Assembly: GCA_023396535.1 (NCBI GenBank)
Contig: JAEWWD010000083.1
Location: 1-12,323, forward strand
DNA: 12,323 nucleotides
From: Bacillota bacterium
GTDB taxonomy: Bacteria; Bacillota; Clostridia; Christensenellales; CAG-138
Direction: 5' to 3'
Both the position numbers and the translations under genes were made by a program. Every line of letters starts with the position of its first letter. Position 1 is the first letter of the stretch. The notes beneath the pieces were generated by a model. The model saw only the letters and a list, made by a program, of their open reading frames with translations, had not been told where the DNA came from and did not search any database. Shown here piece after piece: positions 1-5,703 of the stretch.

Positions 1-51
1 CTGCCTGGTTGAGCCGTATTTTGTGGAATAGACAATCAGCGTCCTGTCCAT
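1..51 (-). CDS. Flavodoxin-domain protein (N-terminal fragment)
   Basis: Only the first 17 codons are in the window, reading MDRTLIVYSTKYGSTRQ; the gene runs off the left edge. The pattern of a hydrophobic beta strand followed by S-T-K-Y-G-S-T is the FMN phosphate-binding loop at the N terminus of flavodoxins and of flavodoxin-domain (HemG-like) proteins, which carry electrons on bound FMN in the cytoplasm. A strong GGAGG ribosome site lies 6-8 nt before the ATG at 51, so the start is secure. A terminator separates it from the iron-sulfur gene upstream, so it is probably its own transcription unit, though an electron-transfer link to that neighbour is conceivable. A long-chain flavodoxin, a HemG-type oxidase or a short stand-alone flavodoxin cannot be told apart from 17 residues. 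Confidence 0.75.
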   Translation of the reverse strand, partial: MDRTLIVYSTKYGSTRQ

Positions 52-114
52 AGCCGTCCTCCTTTCAAAGCTGTATTTCAGCATATGCCCCACGGGATGA
101 ACATTTACCGCATT

Positions 115-153
115 GTAAAAAAACAAACCGGCTTCGCTGCCTCATAAGCCGGT
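115..153 (-). terminator. Rho-independent terminator after the iron-sulfur gene
   Basis: Read on the minus strand, a perfect 8-bp stem (ACCGGCTT paired with AAGCCGGT, plus coordinates 146-153 and 127-134) with an 11-nt loop is followed by TTG and then seven T. It starts 12 nt past the stop codon of the iron-sulfur gene and would end the VOC/iron-sulfur transcript before the flavodoxin gene. Confidence 0.85.
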
Positions 154-165
154 CGGTGAAGTCTT

Positions 166-885
166 TCACACGTCGCTGCCGCGCAGATAACGCCGCGTGT
201 ACGGACAAATCTCTATACATTTGCCGCACAGCGTAACGGCATTCCCCAAAGACTTCGCAGAAATCTCCAGGGCCGCGCTTCTGCAGGCAATGGCATCGAA
301 ATAAATATCCCTGTCGTCCTCTATGTTCCAGAGCCGCCCCGAAATCGCGTTGCCCGGACAAGCCTCCGCGCAAACCATGCAACCGCCGCAGCGTGGTTGC
401 CGATACCCGTCGTAACTGGATAGGGGCGCGTCCGTCAGTACGGAGGTCAGCCGCTGTGCGCCGCCATACTGTTCCGTAATCAGCAGCGCGCTTTTGCCGA
501 TCCACCCGAGCCCCGCGTGCAGCGCCGCCGTTTTATGCGGCAGTATGGTGCGGTACACGCCGTATTCCCTGGCGGCGGATACCGTCTGCGCATAGGCACG
601 GTATCCCGCCTTCCTGATATACTCCGCGCACAGCACGCCCAGTTCGTCAAGTTTTCGGTTAAGCGAATGATACGCTTCAAAATAGGCCATCGTCGGCGCC
701 TGCGCGATGCCGCGTACCACATCGCGCGGTATCGCGATGGCGATGGCTACCGCACGCGGATATTCGGGGATAGTAAAGGGCACAGCCCCACTAAAATCCG
801 GCTTGGCATACAGCCCTTCGACACAGGCAAAGCCCACCAAAGACGCGCCGTTGTCCAACAGCAGTTGCCTGAGCTGATTCTCCAT
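166..885 (-). CDS. QueG-like double [4Fe-4S] cluster protein
   Basis: A 239-aa cytoplasmic iron-sulfur protein related to the core of epoxyqueuosine reductase. What is seen: the A-G-L-G-W-I-G-K motif at residues 124-131, a ferredoxin motif C166-x2-C169-x2-C172-x3-C176-P, and a second set C220-x2-C223-x3-C227-P with C201 as the likely extra ligand, enough for two [4Fe-4S] clusters. True QueG is around 350-380 aa, has a C-terminal extension, and carries a catalytic Asp in a D-S-A-P-type stretch before the glycine-rich motif. Here that stretch reads L-P-H-K-T-A, so an electron-transfer or other reductase role is more likely than queuosine synthesis. The start at 885 is chosen because GGAGG sits just before it; longer readings run into the VOC gene. 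It follows the VOC gene by 25 nt and is probably co-transcribed with it. Substrate unknown. Confidence 0.82.
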   Translation of the reverse strand: MENQLRQLLLDNGASLVGFACVEGLYAKPDFSGAVPFTIPEYPRAVAIAIAIPRDVVRGIAQAPTMAYFEAYHSLNRKLDELGVLCAEYIRKAGYRAYAQTVSAAREYGVYRTILPHKTAALHAGLGWIGKSALLITEQYGGAQRLTSVLTDAPLSSYDGYRQPRCGGCMVCAEACPGNAISGRLWNIEDDRDIYFDAIACRSAALEISAKSLGNAVTLCGKCIEICPYTRRYLRGSDV

Positions 886-910
886 ATTCCTCCCCCATCC
901 ATGCGCCGGA

Positions 911-1363
911 TTATTCGCGTTTACTCCAGCTCTGCAGCTCCAAAATATTGCCTTCCGGGTCCCTCGCGTATACGAATGTCGCAACTACGTTATTGGGATA
1001 CTCAGCCTGCACCAGTTCGCCAAGCTGTTCGCCGCCTTCATTGAGAATCTGCCGCAGCACGGTTTCCACATCCTCGACCTCAAACGCCATATGCGCAAAA
1101 CCTGGCCGATGGATTTGCTTCATTCCCGCGTCGGCCGTTTCGTCATACGAGAATATCTCCAGCGTGGGATGATCCCCGTCATACCCCGGCAGCGCCAGAT
1201 GCTCCCCGGTGATATGGGCGTTTTTCAAACCCGTTAATCTGTTCAGCCAATCCCCGCGCAGATTGCGCGGGGGCGGCACCGGCCTGCATTGAAATACGCG
1301 CTGATAAAAAGCAGAAAGCTTCTTCCAATCCTTCGCGATAAGATTCGTATGGACATAACGCAT
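911..1363 (-). CDS. VOC family (glyoxalase/dioxygenase-fold) protein
   Basis: A 150-aa protein with the two beta-alpha-beta-beta-beta modules of the vicinal oxygen chelate superfamily. The four classical metal-ligand positions are all present: H5 in the first strand, E69 in T-L-E-I, H91 in F-A-H-M-A-F, and E142 in G-N-I-L-E-L. This supports a metal-dependent enzyme such as a lyase, isomerase or dioxygenase rather than a metal-free antibiotic-binding protein. The substrate cannot be named; glyoxalase I, methylmalonyl-CoA epimerase and dioxygenase activities are all found in the family. GAGGG precedes the ATG at 1363. It is the first gene of a two-gene unit with the QueG-like protein and has an extended -10 promoter and a palindrome just upstream. 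Confidence 0.85.
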   Translation of the reverse strand: MRYVHTNLIAKDWKKLSAFYQRVFQCRPVPPPRNLRGDWLNRLTGLKNAHITGEHLALPGYDGDHPTLEIFSYDETADAGMKQIHRPGFAHMAFEVEDVETVLRQILNEGGEQLGELVQAEYPNNVVATFVYARDPEGNILELQSWSKRE

Positions 1364-1378
1364 GGATATCCCTCTATT

Positions 1379-1402
1379 CTGTATTTATATGGCTGAATAC
1401 AG
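1379..1402. promoter_or_regulatory. Candidate operator palindrome at the VOC start site
   Basis: A perfect 7-bp inverted repeat, CTGTATT at 1379-1385 and AATACAG at 1396-1402, with a 10-bp centre. It begins just downstream of the -10 box and covers the expected transcription start of the VOC gene, where a repressor would block initiation. As RNA it could also form a weak hairpin in the leader. No regulator gene is adjacent, so which protein would bind is unknown. Confidence 0.4.
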
Positions 1403-1403
1403 T

Positions 1404-1412
1404 ATTATACCA
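1404..1412 (-). promoter_or_regulatory. Extended -10 promoter for the VOC/iron-sulfur unit
   Basis: On the minus strand a perfect TATAAT (1409-1404) is preceded by TG plus one base, the extended -10 form. No good -35 box lies 16-18 bp upstream, which fits extended -10 promoters. The start of transcription would fall near 1397, about 34 nt before the VOC start codon. Confidence 0.6.
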
Positions 1413-1488
1413 TATATTCCAAGTCTATGCGGTGATGCGCCACCGGGGCCGATAGGCCGAATGAAATATTATTCTATAACGGCAGTAT

Positions 1489-1517
1489 TATTCAACACGC
1501 TCGTGATCTGCTATAAT
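1489..1517 (+). promoter_or_regulatory. Promoter for the TauE/SafE gene at 1545
   Basis: A perfect TATAAT lies at 1512-1517. The -35 is poor: TATTCA at 1489-1494, 17 bp away, matches the consensus at only three positions. The start site would be near 1524, giving a leader of about 20 nt with the ribosome site. An eight-base direct repeat TATTATTC (1467-1474 and 1486-1493) overlaps the -35 area and could be activator or repressor half-sites. Confidence 0.5.
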
Positions 1518-1544
1518 GAATAAAACCATAAAGTGGAGACATCG

Positions 1545-2261
1545 ATGATATATGGCATTCTGATAGCGGCCAGCTTTGCGGCCGCATTCGTTTCGGGCGC
1601 GGCAGGGTTCGGCGGTGCGCTGCTCCTGCTTCCCGTCGTTACAGCCTGCGTGGGTGCCGAGCTTGCCGTGCCGGTTCTGACCATCGCGCAGTTCATAGGC
1701 AACCTGTCTCGCATGGCGCTGGGCTTCCGGGAAATCGACTGGCGATCCGTCGGGCTATTCTCTATAACGGCGATGCCGCTTTCCGCGCTCGGCGCATTCG
1801 GATTCTCCGTTTTGCCAAAGGATATCGTCACCCGCTGTATCGGCGCTGCGCTGATACTTCTGGTATTGGCCAAAACGTTTAAGAAGCTGGAACTCAAAAA
1901 CTGCAAGCGCACCATGCTGATTGGCGGCGCAGTCACGGGGCTTGTATCCGGGCTTGCGGGCAGCGGAGGGCCTATCGGCGCGGCGGCCTTTTTAACGCTG
2001 GGGCTTCCCCCCGTAGCGTATATCGCGAGCGAAGCCGCCACCGCCACCGCCATGCATCTACTGAAAACAGCAATCTACAGCAAACTCGTCGGTATCGATA
2101 CTACAGCGCTTCTGACGGGCCTGGCTATGGGCGCGGCCATGCTGGCCGGCACATTCGCGGCCAATCGAATCATACGCAAAATGGAAAAGGGCAAATTCCA
2201 AAAATACATCGCGCTGCTGCTATGCGTCGTCGGCGCGTACATGCTACTATTCGGCGCTTAG
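1545..2261 (+). CDS. TauE/SafE-type membrane exporter
   Basis: A 238-aa polytopic membrane protein of the TauE/SafE (DUF81) family, whose known members move small organic or sulfur anions such as sulfite, sulfoacetate or taurine-related compounds. The family's internal duplication is visible: S-G-A-A-G-F-G-G-A near residues 17-25 and S-G-L-A-G-S-G-G-P near residues 135-143, each followed by hydrophobic helices. Most of the protein is membrane segments apart from a short basic loop near residues 112-123. An in-frame GTG at 1533 exists, but GTGGAG there reads better as the ribosome site for the ATG at 1545. It stands alone, divergent from the VOC gene and convergent with the DUF4003 gene 38 nt away. 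Substrate not deducible. A second, distant family member is at 8006-8749. Confidence 0.88.
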   Translation: MIYGILIAASFAAAFVSGAAGFGGALLLLPVVTACVGAELAVPVLTIAQFIGNLSRMALGFREIDWRSVGLFSITAMPLSALGAFGFSVLPKDIVTRCIGAALILLVLAKTFKKLELKNCKRTMLIGGAVTGLVSGLAGSGGPIGAAAFLTLGLPPVAYIASEAATATAMHLLKTAIYSKLVGIDTTALLTGLAMGAAMLAGTFAANRIIRKMEKGKFQKYIALLLCVVGAYMLLFGA

Positions 2262-2299
2262 CTTTCGGATAGAGACGTACGGCGCGCCCCATCCCACTC

Positions 2300-3280
2300 T
2301 CAATTTGCGGCCGAGGATGCGGCTGCGCTCGCCAGCACGGCGGCCATGGCTACCTGCTGAGCGATGAGTATGTTGGTGATACTGGTCGCAAGAGCGGTGG
2401 TAAGCGCGCTCTGTCCTCCCGCCTGCAGGCGACCGCAGGCGATCAGGGACGCGGCCAGCAGCATGCGCTCCAGCTTCTGCACAGAAAGCGGCCCGAAGCC
2501 CTTTTGCGCGCGCAGCTCTTCATACGTATCCGCCACCTCTTGCGCGATAGAGGCCGTTTCGCCGTCCAGCAGCGCAAGCACGCCAAGTGTGGACAACGCC
2601 TCTCCCCGGCTGAAATTGAAATCTCTCGTCTTCAGAGCGTCATGTAGCGCGACCGCGCGGGATACGGCGTCGTCCTCCGGGAAAAGCGCGAGCACCTGCG
2701 ACATCCCCTGCAGCCCGTTACGGGAGGCGAATACAGGCTTGAGTTCCTGAAACACGCGCTCCATGCGTTCGCAGCCCTCCGAGACATCCAGTTCGGAAAT
2801 CCCCAGCATGGCCGAAAAAATGTAATCGTCATAGCCCGTTATAAATCGGTGCTCCTCTTTCATTGCCTCATAAAACGCACGCGTGCGCGCGACCGCTTCC
2901 GCCTGCCGCTCAACCGGTACCTGCCGCGCGATCTGATAGGCGGCCAGCACAAGATACTCGCTCGCATGAAAACGGACGTCCTTGAGCTGCACGTAAACCT
3001 GCAGGGTATCCGAAAATACGCGTTCCGGCTCATCGCAAAGCGACAGCATGGCAGCCATACTCAGCTTGACATACCCTCGAAACATGGAAAAAGCACCCGT
3101 CTCCTGCTTGATGAGGTCCATGCAGGCGTCGATCGCGCCGATATCCGCCTCCCTGCCCGCGCTTGCATACAGAAGCGCCGCGTACCGCCGCAGCATGGGC
3201 TGCTGCCAGGGGAAATGCTGTTTCAACGCCGCCGTATTGTCCACGAGCAGCATAAGGACGTGGTGGGACGTCGTGTCCAT
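2300..3280 (-). CDS. DUF4003 family protein
   Basis: A 326-aa soluble, almost all-helical protein that I recognise as DUF4003, a Bacillota family of unknown function. The recognisable parts are F-R-G-Y near residues 67-70, the segment from about residue 139 to 160 containing M-K-E-E-H-R-F-I-T with a following D-D-Y, and the L-Q-x-M-S-Q-V-L-A-L-F repeat-like helix in the second half. The helical-hairpin periodicity resembles a repeat scaffold. No catalytic motif, signal peptide or clear membrane segment is seen, although the last 40 or so residues are unusually rich in Ala and could form a hydrophobic helix. CGGAGG lies 8 nt before the ATG. It has its own promoter and no operon partner. Function unknown; family assignment is from memory of the motif. 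Confidence 0.75.
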   Translation of the reverse strand: MDTTSHHVLMLLVDNTAALKQHFPWQQPMLRRYAALLYASAGREADIGAIDACMDLIKQETGAFSMFRGYVKLSMAAMLSLCDEPERVFSDTLQVYVQLKDVRFHASEYLVLAAYQIARQVPVERQAEAVARTRAFYEAMKEEHRFITGYDDYIFSAMLGISELDVSEGCERMERVFQELKPVFASRNGLQGMSQVLALFPEDDAVSRAVALHDALKTRDFNFSRGEALSTLGVLALLDGETASIAQEVADTYEELRAQKGFGPLSVQKLERMLLAASLIACGRLQAGGQSALTTALATSITNILIAQQVAMAAVLASAAASSAAN

Positions 3281-3315
3281 ACGTTCACCTCCGTGTTTTC
3301 GTATTGATTGCCTTT

Positions 3316-3344
3316 ATGGTAGCACATCCCAGACACATCCGCAA
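3316..3344 (-). promoter_or_regulatory. Promoter for the DUF4003 gene
   Basis: On the minus strand TTGCGG (3344-3339) is followed after exactly 17 bp by TACCAT (3321-3316), which has an extended TGC in front. The -35 is weak and the extended -10 probably compensates. Transcription would start near 3309, leaving a leader of about 28 nt. Confidence 0.5.
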
Positions 3345-3372
3345 AACGAACCTCAGTAATATTGTGCATGTG

Positions 3373-3396
3373 AAAAAGCCGCCGGAACAGGCGGGC
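3373..3396 (-). terminator. Likely terminator of the ABC operon, far downstream
   Basis: On the minus strand a 5-bp G+C stem (CCGCC / GGCGG, with an extra pair possible past one bulged base) and a 6-nt loop are followed by TTTTTC. No nearer T-run hairpin follows the permease stop at 3656, so the operon message may carry a 3' region of about 280 nt that includes the palindromes at 3402-3627. Confidence 0.55.
3378..3394 (+). repeat. 17-bp hairpin repeat, left copy
   Basis: The sequence GCCGCCGGAACAGGCGG recurs at 3610-3626 in the same orientation with one mismatch (16 of 17 identical). Each copy is itself a small hairpin, and the two copies frame three further palindromes. This copy has an adjoining run of A on its left, which makes it a terminator for minus-strand transcripts. 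Confidence 0.7.
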
Positions 3397-3401
3397 TCAG
3401 G

Positions 3402-3434
3402 CCATCGACAAAGTCCTGCAGACTTTGTCGATGG
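3402..3434. repeat. 14-bp perfect inverted repeat
   Basis: Arms at 3402-3415 and 3421-3434 are perfect complements (14 bp) around the 5-nt loop CTGCA. Read on the plus strand it is followed by GTTTTTCC, so it resembles an intrinsic terminator, but there is no plus-strand gene close upstream to terminate; the nearest one ends at 2261. It is one of three consecutive palindromes here. Confidence 0.85.
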
Positions 3435-3441
3435 GTTTTTC

Positions 3442-3501
3442 CGCGCATTTTTGCTGTTCGGCTCTTTCATCCTGAAAGAGACTGTCACAGCAAAAAACGC
3501 G
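3442..3501. repeat. Long nested inverted repeat
   Basis: A compound hairpin. The inner stem is CTCTTTCA (3462-3469) with TGAAAGAG (3473-3480) around three bases. The outer stem is TTTTTGCTGT (3448-3457) with ACAGCAAAAA (3487-3496), and a further CGCG pairing (3442-3445 with 3498-3501) closes it past a small asymmetric bulge. In total about 22 pairs over 60 nt. As DNA it is a quasi-palindrome; as RNA it folds in either orientation. Confidence 0.8.
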
Positions 3502-3507
3502 CAAGGT

Positions 3508-3542
3508 GTCATTTTTCACCGCACATGTCGCTGAAAAATGAC
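3508..3542. repeat. 11-bp inverted repeat
   Basis: GTCATTTTTCA (3508-3518) and TGAAAAATGAC (3532-3542) are perfect complements around a 13-nt loop. It is the third palindrome in the cluster. It lacks a T run after the stem in either orientation, so it is not a standard terminator. Confidence 0.8.
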
Positions 3543-3601
3543 GGATTGAAAGCTTCATACTGCACAACTTCACTCGATCTCCGCTCACAGGGGTTTATCG
3601 A

Positions 3602-3649
3602 TACGCTGGGCCGCCGTAACAGGCGGCTTGCATCCCATAAGAAAGCGTA
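3602..3649. repeat. Right copy of the 17-bp hairpin repeat inside an outer stem
   Basis: The GCCGCC-GTAACA-GGCGGC hairpin at 3610-3627 (6 bp, 6-nt loop) contains the near-identical copy of 3378-3394. It lies inside a wider inverted repeat, TACGCT at 3602-3607 with AGCGTA at 3644-3649. It begins 7 nt beyond the permease stop codon and has no T run, so it could act as a 3' stabilising structure for the ABC operon message rather than a terminator. Confidence 0.6.
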
Positions 3650-3655
3650 AGGCAA

Positions 3656-4321
3656 TCATAAATCCCTTTTCCCGTACACCCCGCACGAGATCGCACAGGA
3701 TACGGCGAGCAGCGCCCAACCCGACAGCACCGGCACCGCGTACAGCAGCAGCGGATTTCTTGAGACCAATTCCAGCAGCGCGTTATAGTCGATATTGGGC
3801 ATCTCCTTCGCAAGGGACGGCAATACGCCTATCGCGACGGAAAGCAGCATTAGCGGGATGTACGTGAACACCTTCGCCTTGGTATACCCGAGCTTGAAAT
3901 ACAGCGGGTACTGCAATGCGACCGTCAAAGATACTATGAAAGACAACAGGCAAATCGAAGCGAACAGCTCCTGCATGACCATATCTACCGCAAACAGCGC
4001 GGAATACGCGGCGGCCGAAAACAAAATCACCAGTATGCCAATCAGCTCGACGAGCACCGCAAATGCATACCGCCCCCTTACAACGCTCCTGCGCCGAAGG
4101 GACAGGGTGGCATACAGCGTATCGGTGCCGTTCTTTTCCCCTATAGCGAACGGGTAAGCCATTACAAGCACCTGGCCTACCATGAATATGCTCGAAAGCA
4201 CCGCCATGGAACGAAGCGCGACCCCCATGCCCAGACCGATCAGTATCAACAGCGCCAGCGACCGCTTATACGGTTTCAGCGCATAAAAATCCAAGCGTAC
4301 GAAGGACATTGTCTTATTCAT
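3656..4321 (-). CDS. ABC-2 type transporter permease
   Basis: A 221-aa integral membrane protein with about six hydrophobic segments, of the small ABC-2 permease type (ABC2_membrane_5-like). The segment near residues 60-85, with E-K-N-G-T-D-T-L-Y followed by a basic stretch and R-G-R-Y, matches the conserved cytosolic loop in which these permeases couple to the ATPase. The ATG at 4321 is chosen because GGGAGG lies 8 nt upstream; that ribosome site is inside the end of the ATPase gene and the two genes overlap by 8 nt, which indicates translational coupling. As the only permease in the operon it would act as a homodimer with the ATPase. The substrate is unknown; relatives beside YtrA regulators export peptides, lipid-active compounds or cell-wall antibiotics. 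Confidence 0.85.
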   Translation of the reverse strand: MNKTMSFVRLDFYALKPYKRSLALLILIGLGMGVALRSMAVLSSIFMVGQVLVMAYPFAIGEKNGTDTLYATLSLRRRSVVRGRYAFAVLVELIGILVILFSAAAYSALFAVDMVMQELFASICLLSFIVSLTVALQYPLYFKLGYTKAKVFTYIPLMLLSVAIGVLPSLAKEMPNIDYNALLELVSRNPLLLYAVPVLSGWALLAVSCAISCGVYGKRDL

Positions 4322-5177
4322 TTCGATTTCCTCCCATACCAAAGCGTACCACGATCTCGTCCAGATTGCTTTTCTCCGCTATGACGGACGCGGGCAGTAA
4401 CCGCAGCTTTTCACTCTCAATCAGCCCGTCGAACCCCACGCCGTGCTCGCGGTAGCCTATAACTTCCCGCCGCTGTGCGTTGCCGAGCGCGCCAAGCCCG
4501 CCCCTCACGATACGGTAACGTTCCAGCAATTCATCCTTCGTACAGGAGGAAAGAACGTGTCCGTCGCGTATGAACGTTATGTAATCCGCGATTTTCTCAA
4601 GATCGGACGTGATATGGGTGGAGAACAGAACCCCCTTGCTTTCATCGGCAATAAACGCGCTCAATATTTCCATCAGTTCGCTGCGCGCCACAGCATCCAG
4701 CCCGCTTGTCGGCTCATCCAAAATCAACAGGTCCGCCTGATGCGAGAGCGCGACGGCGATCATGAGCTTCACTTTCATACCCCGGGAAAGCTCCTTCACC
4801 TTCTTTTTCGGGTCCAGCGCAAATTCCCAGAGCTGCCGATAATAGGTTGCCGAATCCCATTTCCGATAGAACGGCGACAGCGCCGCCTCCACATCCCGAA
4901 GCGTCCAATCCTCCACATAAAACGGCTGGTCCAGTACCACGCCGACGCGTTCCTTGATTTCCTGTTCGTACTGCATGTTATCCCGTCCGAATATGCGGAT
5001 GTCGCCCCCGTCGCGGCTGAGCATGTTGAGCATGAGCTTGATCGTCGTGGTCTTTCCCGCGCCGTTCTGCCCAATGAAGCCCATTATGAAGCCCTCAGGC
5101 AAAGAAAATGATACGTCCGTTAGCGAAAAACCGCTAAAATGTTTGCTCACGCCCTTAAGCTCGAATATCTCAGGCAT
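4314..5177 (-). CDS. ABC transporter ATP-binding protein
   Basis: A 287-aa cytoplasmic ATPase with every expected motif: Walker A G-Q-N-G-A-G-K-T-T at 36-44, Q-loop Q84, signature L-S-R-G-M-K at 130-135, Walker B L-L-I-L-D-E-P at 150-156, D-loop S-G-L-D at 158-161, and switch histidine H188. The signature begins L-S-R-G-M rather than L-S-G-G-Q, as is usual in the YtrB/bacitracin-exporter-like group. The last 70 or so residues are a divergent C-terminal extension. It lies between the GntR regulator and the permease, overlapping each by 8 nt, and should power that permease as an exporter. Confidence 0.93.
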   Translation of the reverse strand: MPEIFELKGVSKHFSGFSLTDVSFSLPEGFIMGFIGQNGAGKTTTIKLMLNMLSRDGGDIRIFGRDNMQYEQEIKERVGVVLDQPFYVEDWTLRDVEAALSPFYRKWDSATYYRQLWEFALDPKKKVKELSRGMKVKLMIAVALSHQADLLILDEPTSGLDAVARSELMEILSAFIADESKGVLFSTHITSDLEKIADYITFIRDGHVLSSCTKDELLERYRIVRGGLGALGNAQRREVIGYREHGVGFDGLIESEKLRLLPASVIAEKSNLDEIVVRFGMGGNRNE

Positions 5178-5553
5178 AATTCTCTTCCTCCATCAAAAGA
5201 CGCAGCGTCTCCTGTAATTCCGGTCCAGTCAGTTTTGCAAGCTTTGCGGCGGTAATGGCCGCAAGCAGGTTTTCCTCCACTTCCCTGAGTTTTTGTTCCC
5301 GCAGCAGCTCAGGATTTTTCGTCTGCACATAGCAGCCCTTTCCCTGCACGTTCACCACAAAGCCTTCCTGCTCCAGGTCGTTGTACGCGCGCATGGTGGT
5401 GATAACGCTTATTTGCAGGTCGCGTGCAAGCTGCCGGATGGAGGGCAGCAGATCGCCATCCTTCAGTTCTCCGCTGAATATGGCCGTCTTGATCTGCTCC
5501 CTGATTTGTTCATAAATCGGCGCGCCCGCACTATTCGAGAGTATGATGTTCAA
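5170..5553 (-). CDS. GntR family regulator, YtrA subfamily
   Basis: A 127-aa protein: a winged helix DNA-binding domain (residues about 10-75, with P-I-Y-E-Q-I at the start, L-P-S-I-R-Q-L-A for the recognition region and G-K-G-C-Y-V in the wing), then a short helical dimerisation tail. This compact build is that of the YtrA subfamily, which normally represses its own operon with an ABC transporter. The start is a TTG at 5553, chosen because GGAGG sits 7 nt upstream and the reading begins at the usual family N terminus; the longer open frame would extend past the promoter. It is first in the operon and overlaps the ATPase gene by 8 nt. The effector is unknown. Confidence 0.9.
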   Translation of the reverse strand: MNIILSNSAGAPIYEQIREQIKTAIFSGELKDGDLLPSIRQLARDLQISVITTMRAYNDLEQEGFVVNVQGKGCYVQTKNPELLREQKLREVEENLLAAITAAKLAKLTGPELQETLRLLMEEENYA

Positions 5554-5571
5554 GGAGTCACCTCCAGTAGT

Positions 5572-5590
5572 GTTAATACATCCTATAAAC
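5572..5590. promoter_or_regulatory. Candidate GntR/YtrA operator
   Basis: An imperfect palindrome GTTAATA-N5-TATAAAC (six of seven arm positions complementary) begins directly beyond the -10 box (5591-5596) and covers the expected start of transcription near 5584. The size, AT-rich arms and 5-bp centre suit a dimeric winged helix repressor such as the YtrA-type protein encoded just downstream, so autorepression is likely. Confidence 0.6.
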
Positions 5591-5619
5591 AGTATAATCA
5601 CAATATGAACAGTTGTCAA
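5591..5619 (-). promoter_or_regulatory. Sigma-A promoter of the GntR-ABC operon
   Basis: On the minus strand a perfect TTGACA (5619-5614), a 17-bp spacer and TATACT (5596-5591) form the best promoter in the window. Such a strong core promoter fits an operon that is held off by a repressor and switched on by an inducer. Confidence 0.85.
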
Positions 5620-5652
5620 CCGGAAAGACAAAAGCAAACAGAAAAAGGGTAT

Positions 5653-5676
5653 AAAAAAAGCGGCCTCACAGCCGCT
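5653..5676 (-). terminator. Rho-independent terminator after ktrA
   Basis: On the minus strand AGCGGC, a 6-nt loop and GCCGCT form a 6-bp stem followed at once by a run of T (plus-strand A at 5653-5659). It starts 27 nt after the ktrA stop codon and ends the ktrB-ktrA message before the GntR promoter. Confidence 0.88.
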
Positions 5677-5703
5677 ATTGAAAAGCAAAAGTATCCTGGG
5701 AAA

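Noticed and set aside
2849..3307. Plus-strand open frames opposite the DUF4003 gene
   Set aside because: They have no ribosome site and no recognisable domain, and the DUF4003 reading on the other strand is far better supported.
3402..3440. Plus-strand terminator
   Set aside because: It has the right shape (14-bp stem and T run) but no plus-strand gene or promoter is near enough upstream, so it is listed as part of the palindromic cluster instead.
3378..3627. CRISPR array
   Set aside because: There are only two similar units, each a 17-bp hairpin, 232 bp apart; the spacing and number do not fit an array and no cas gene is present.
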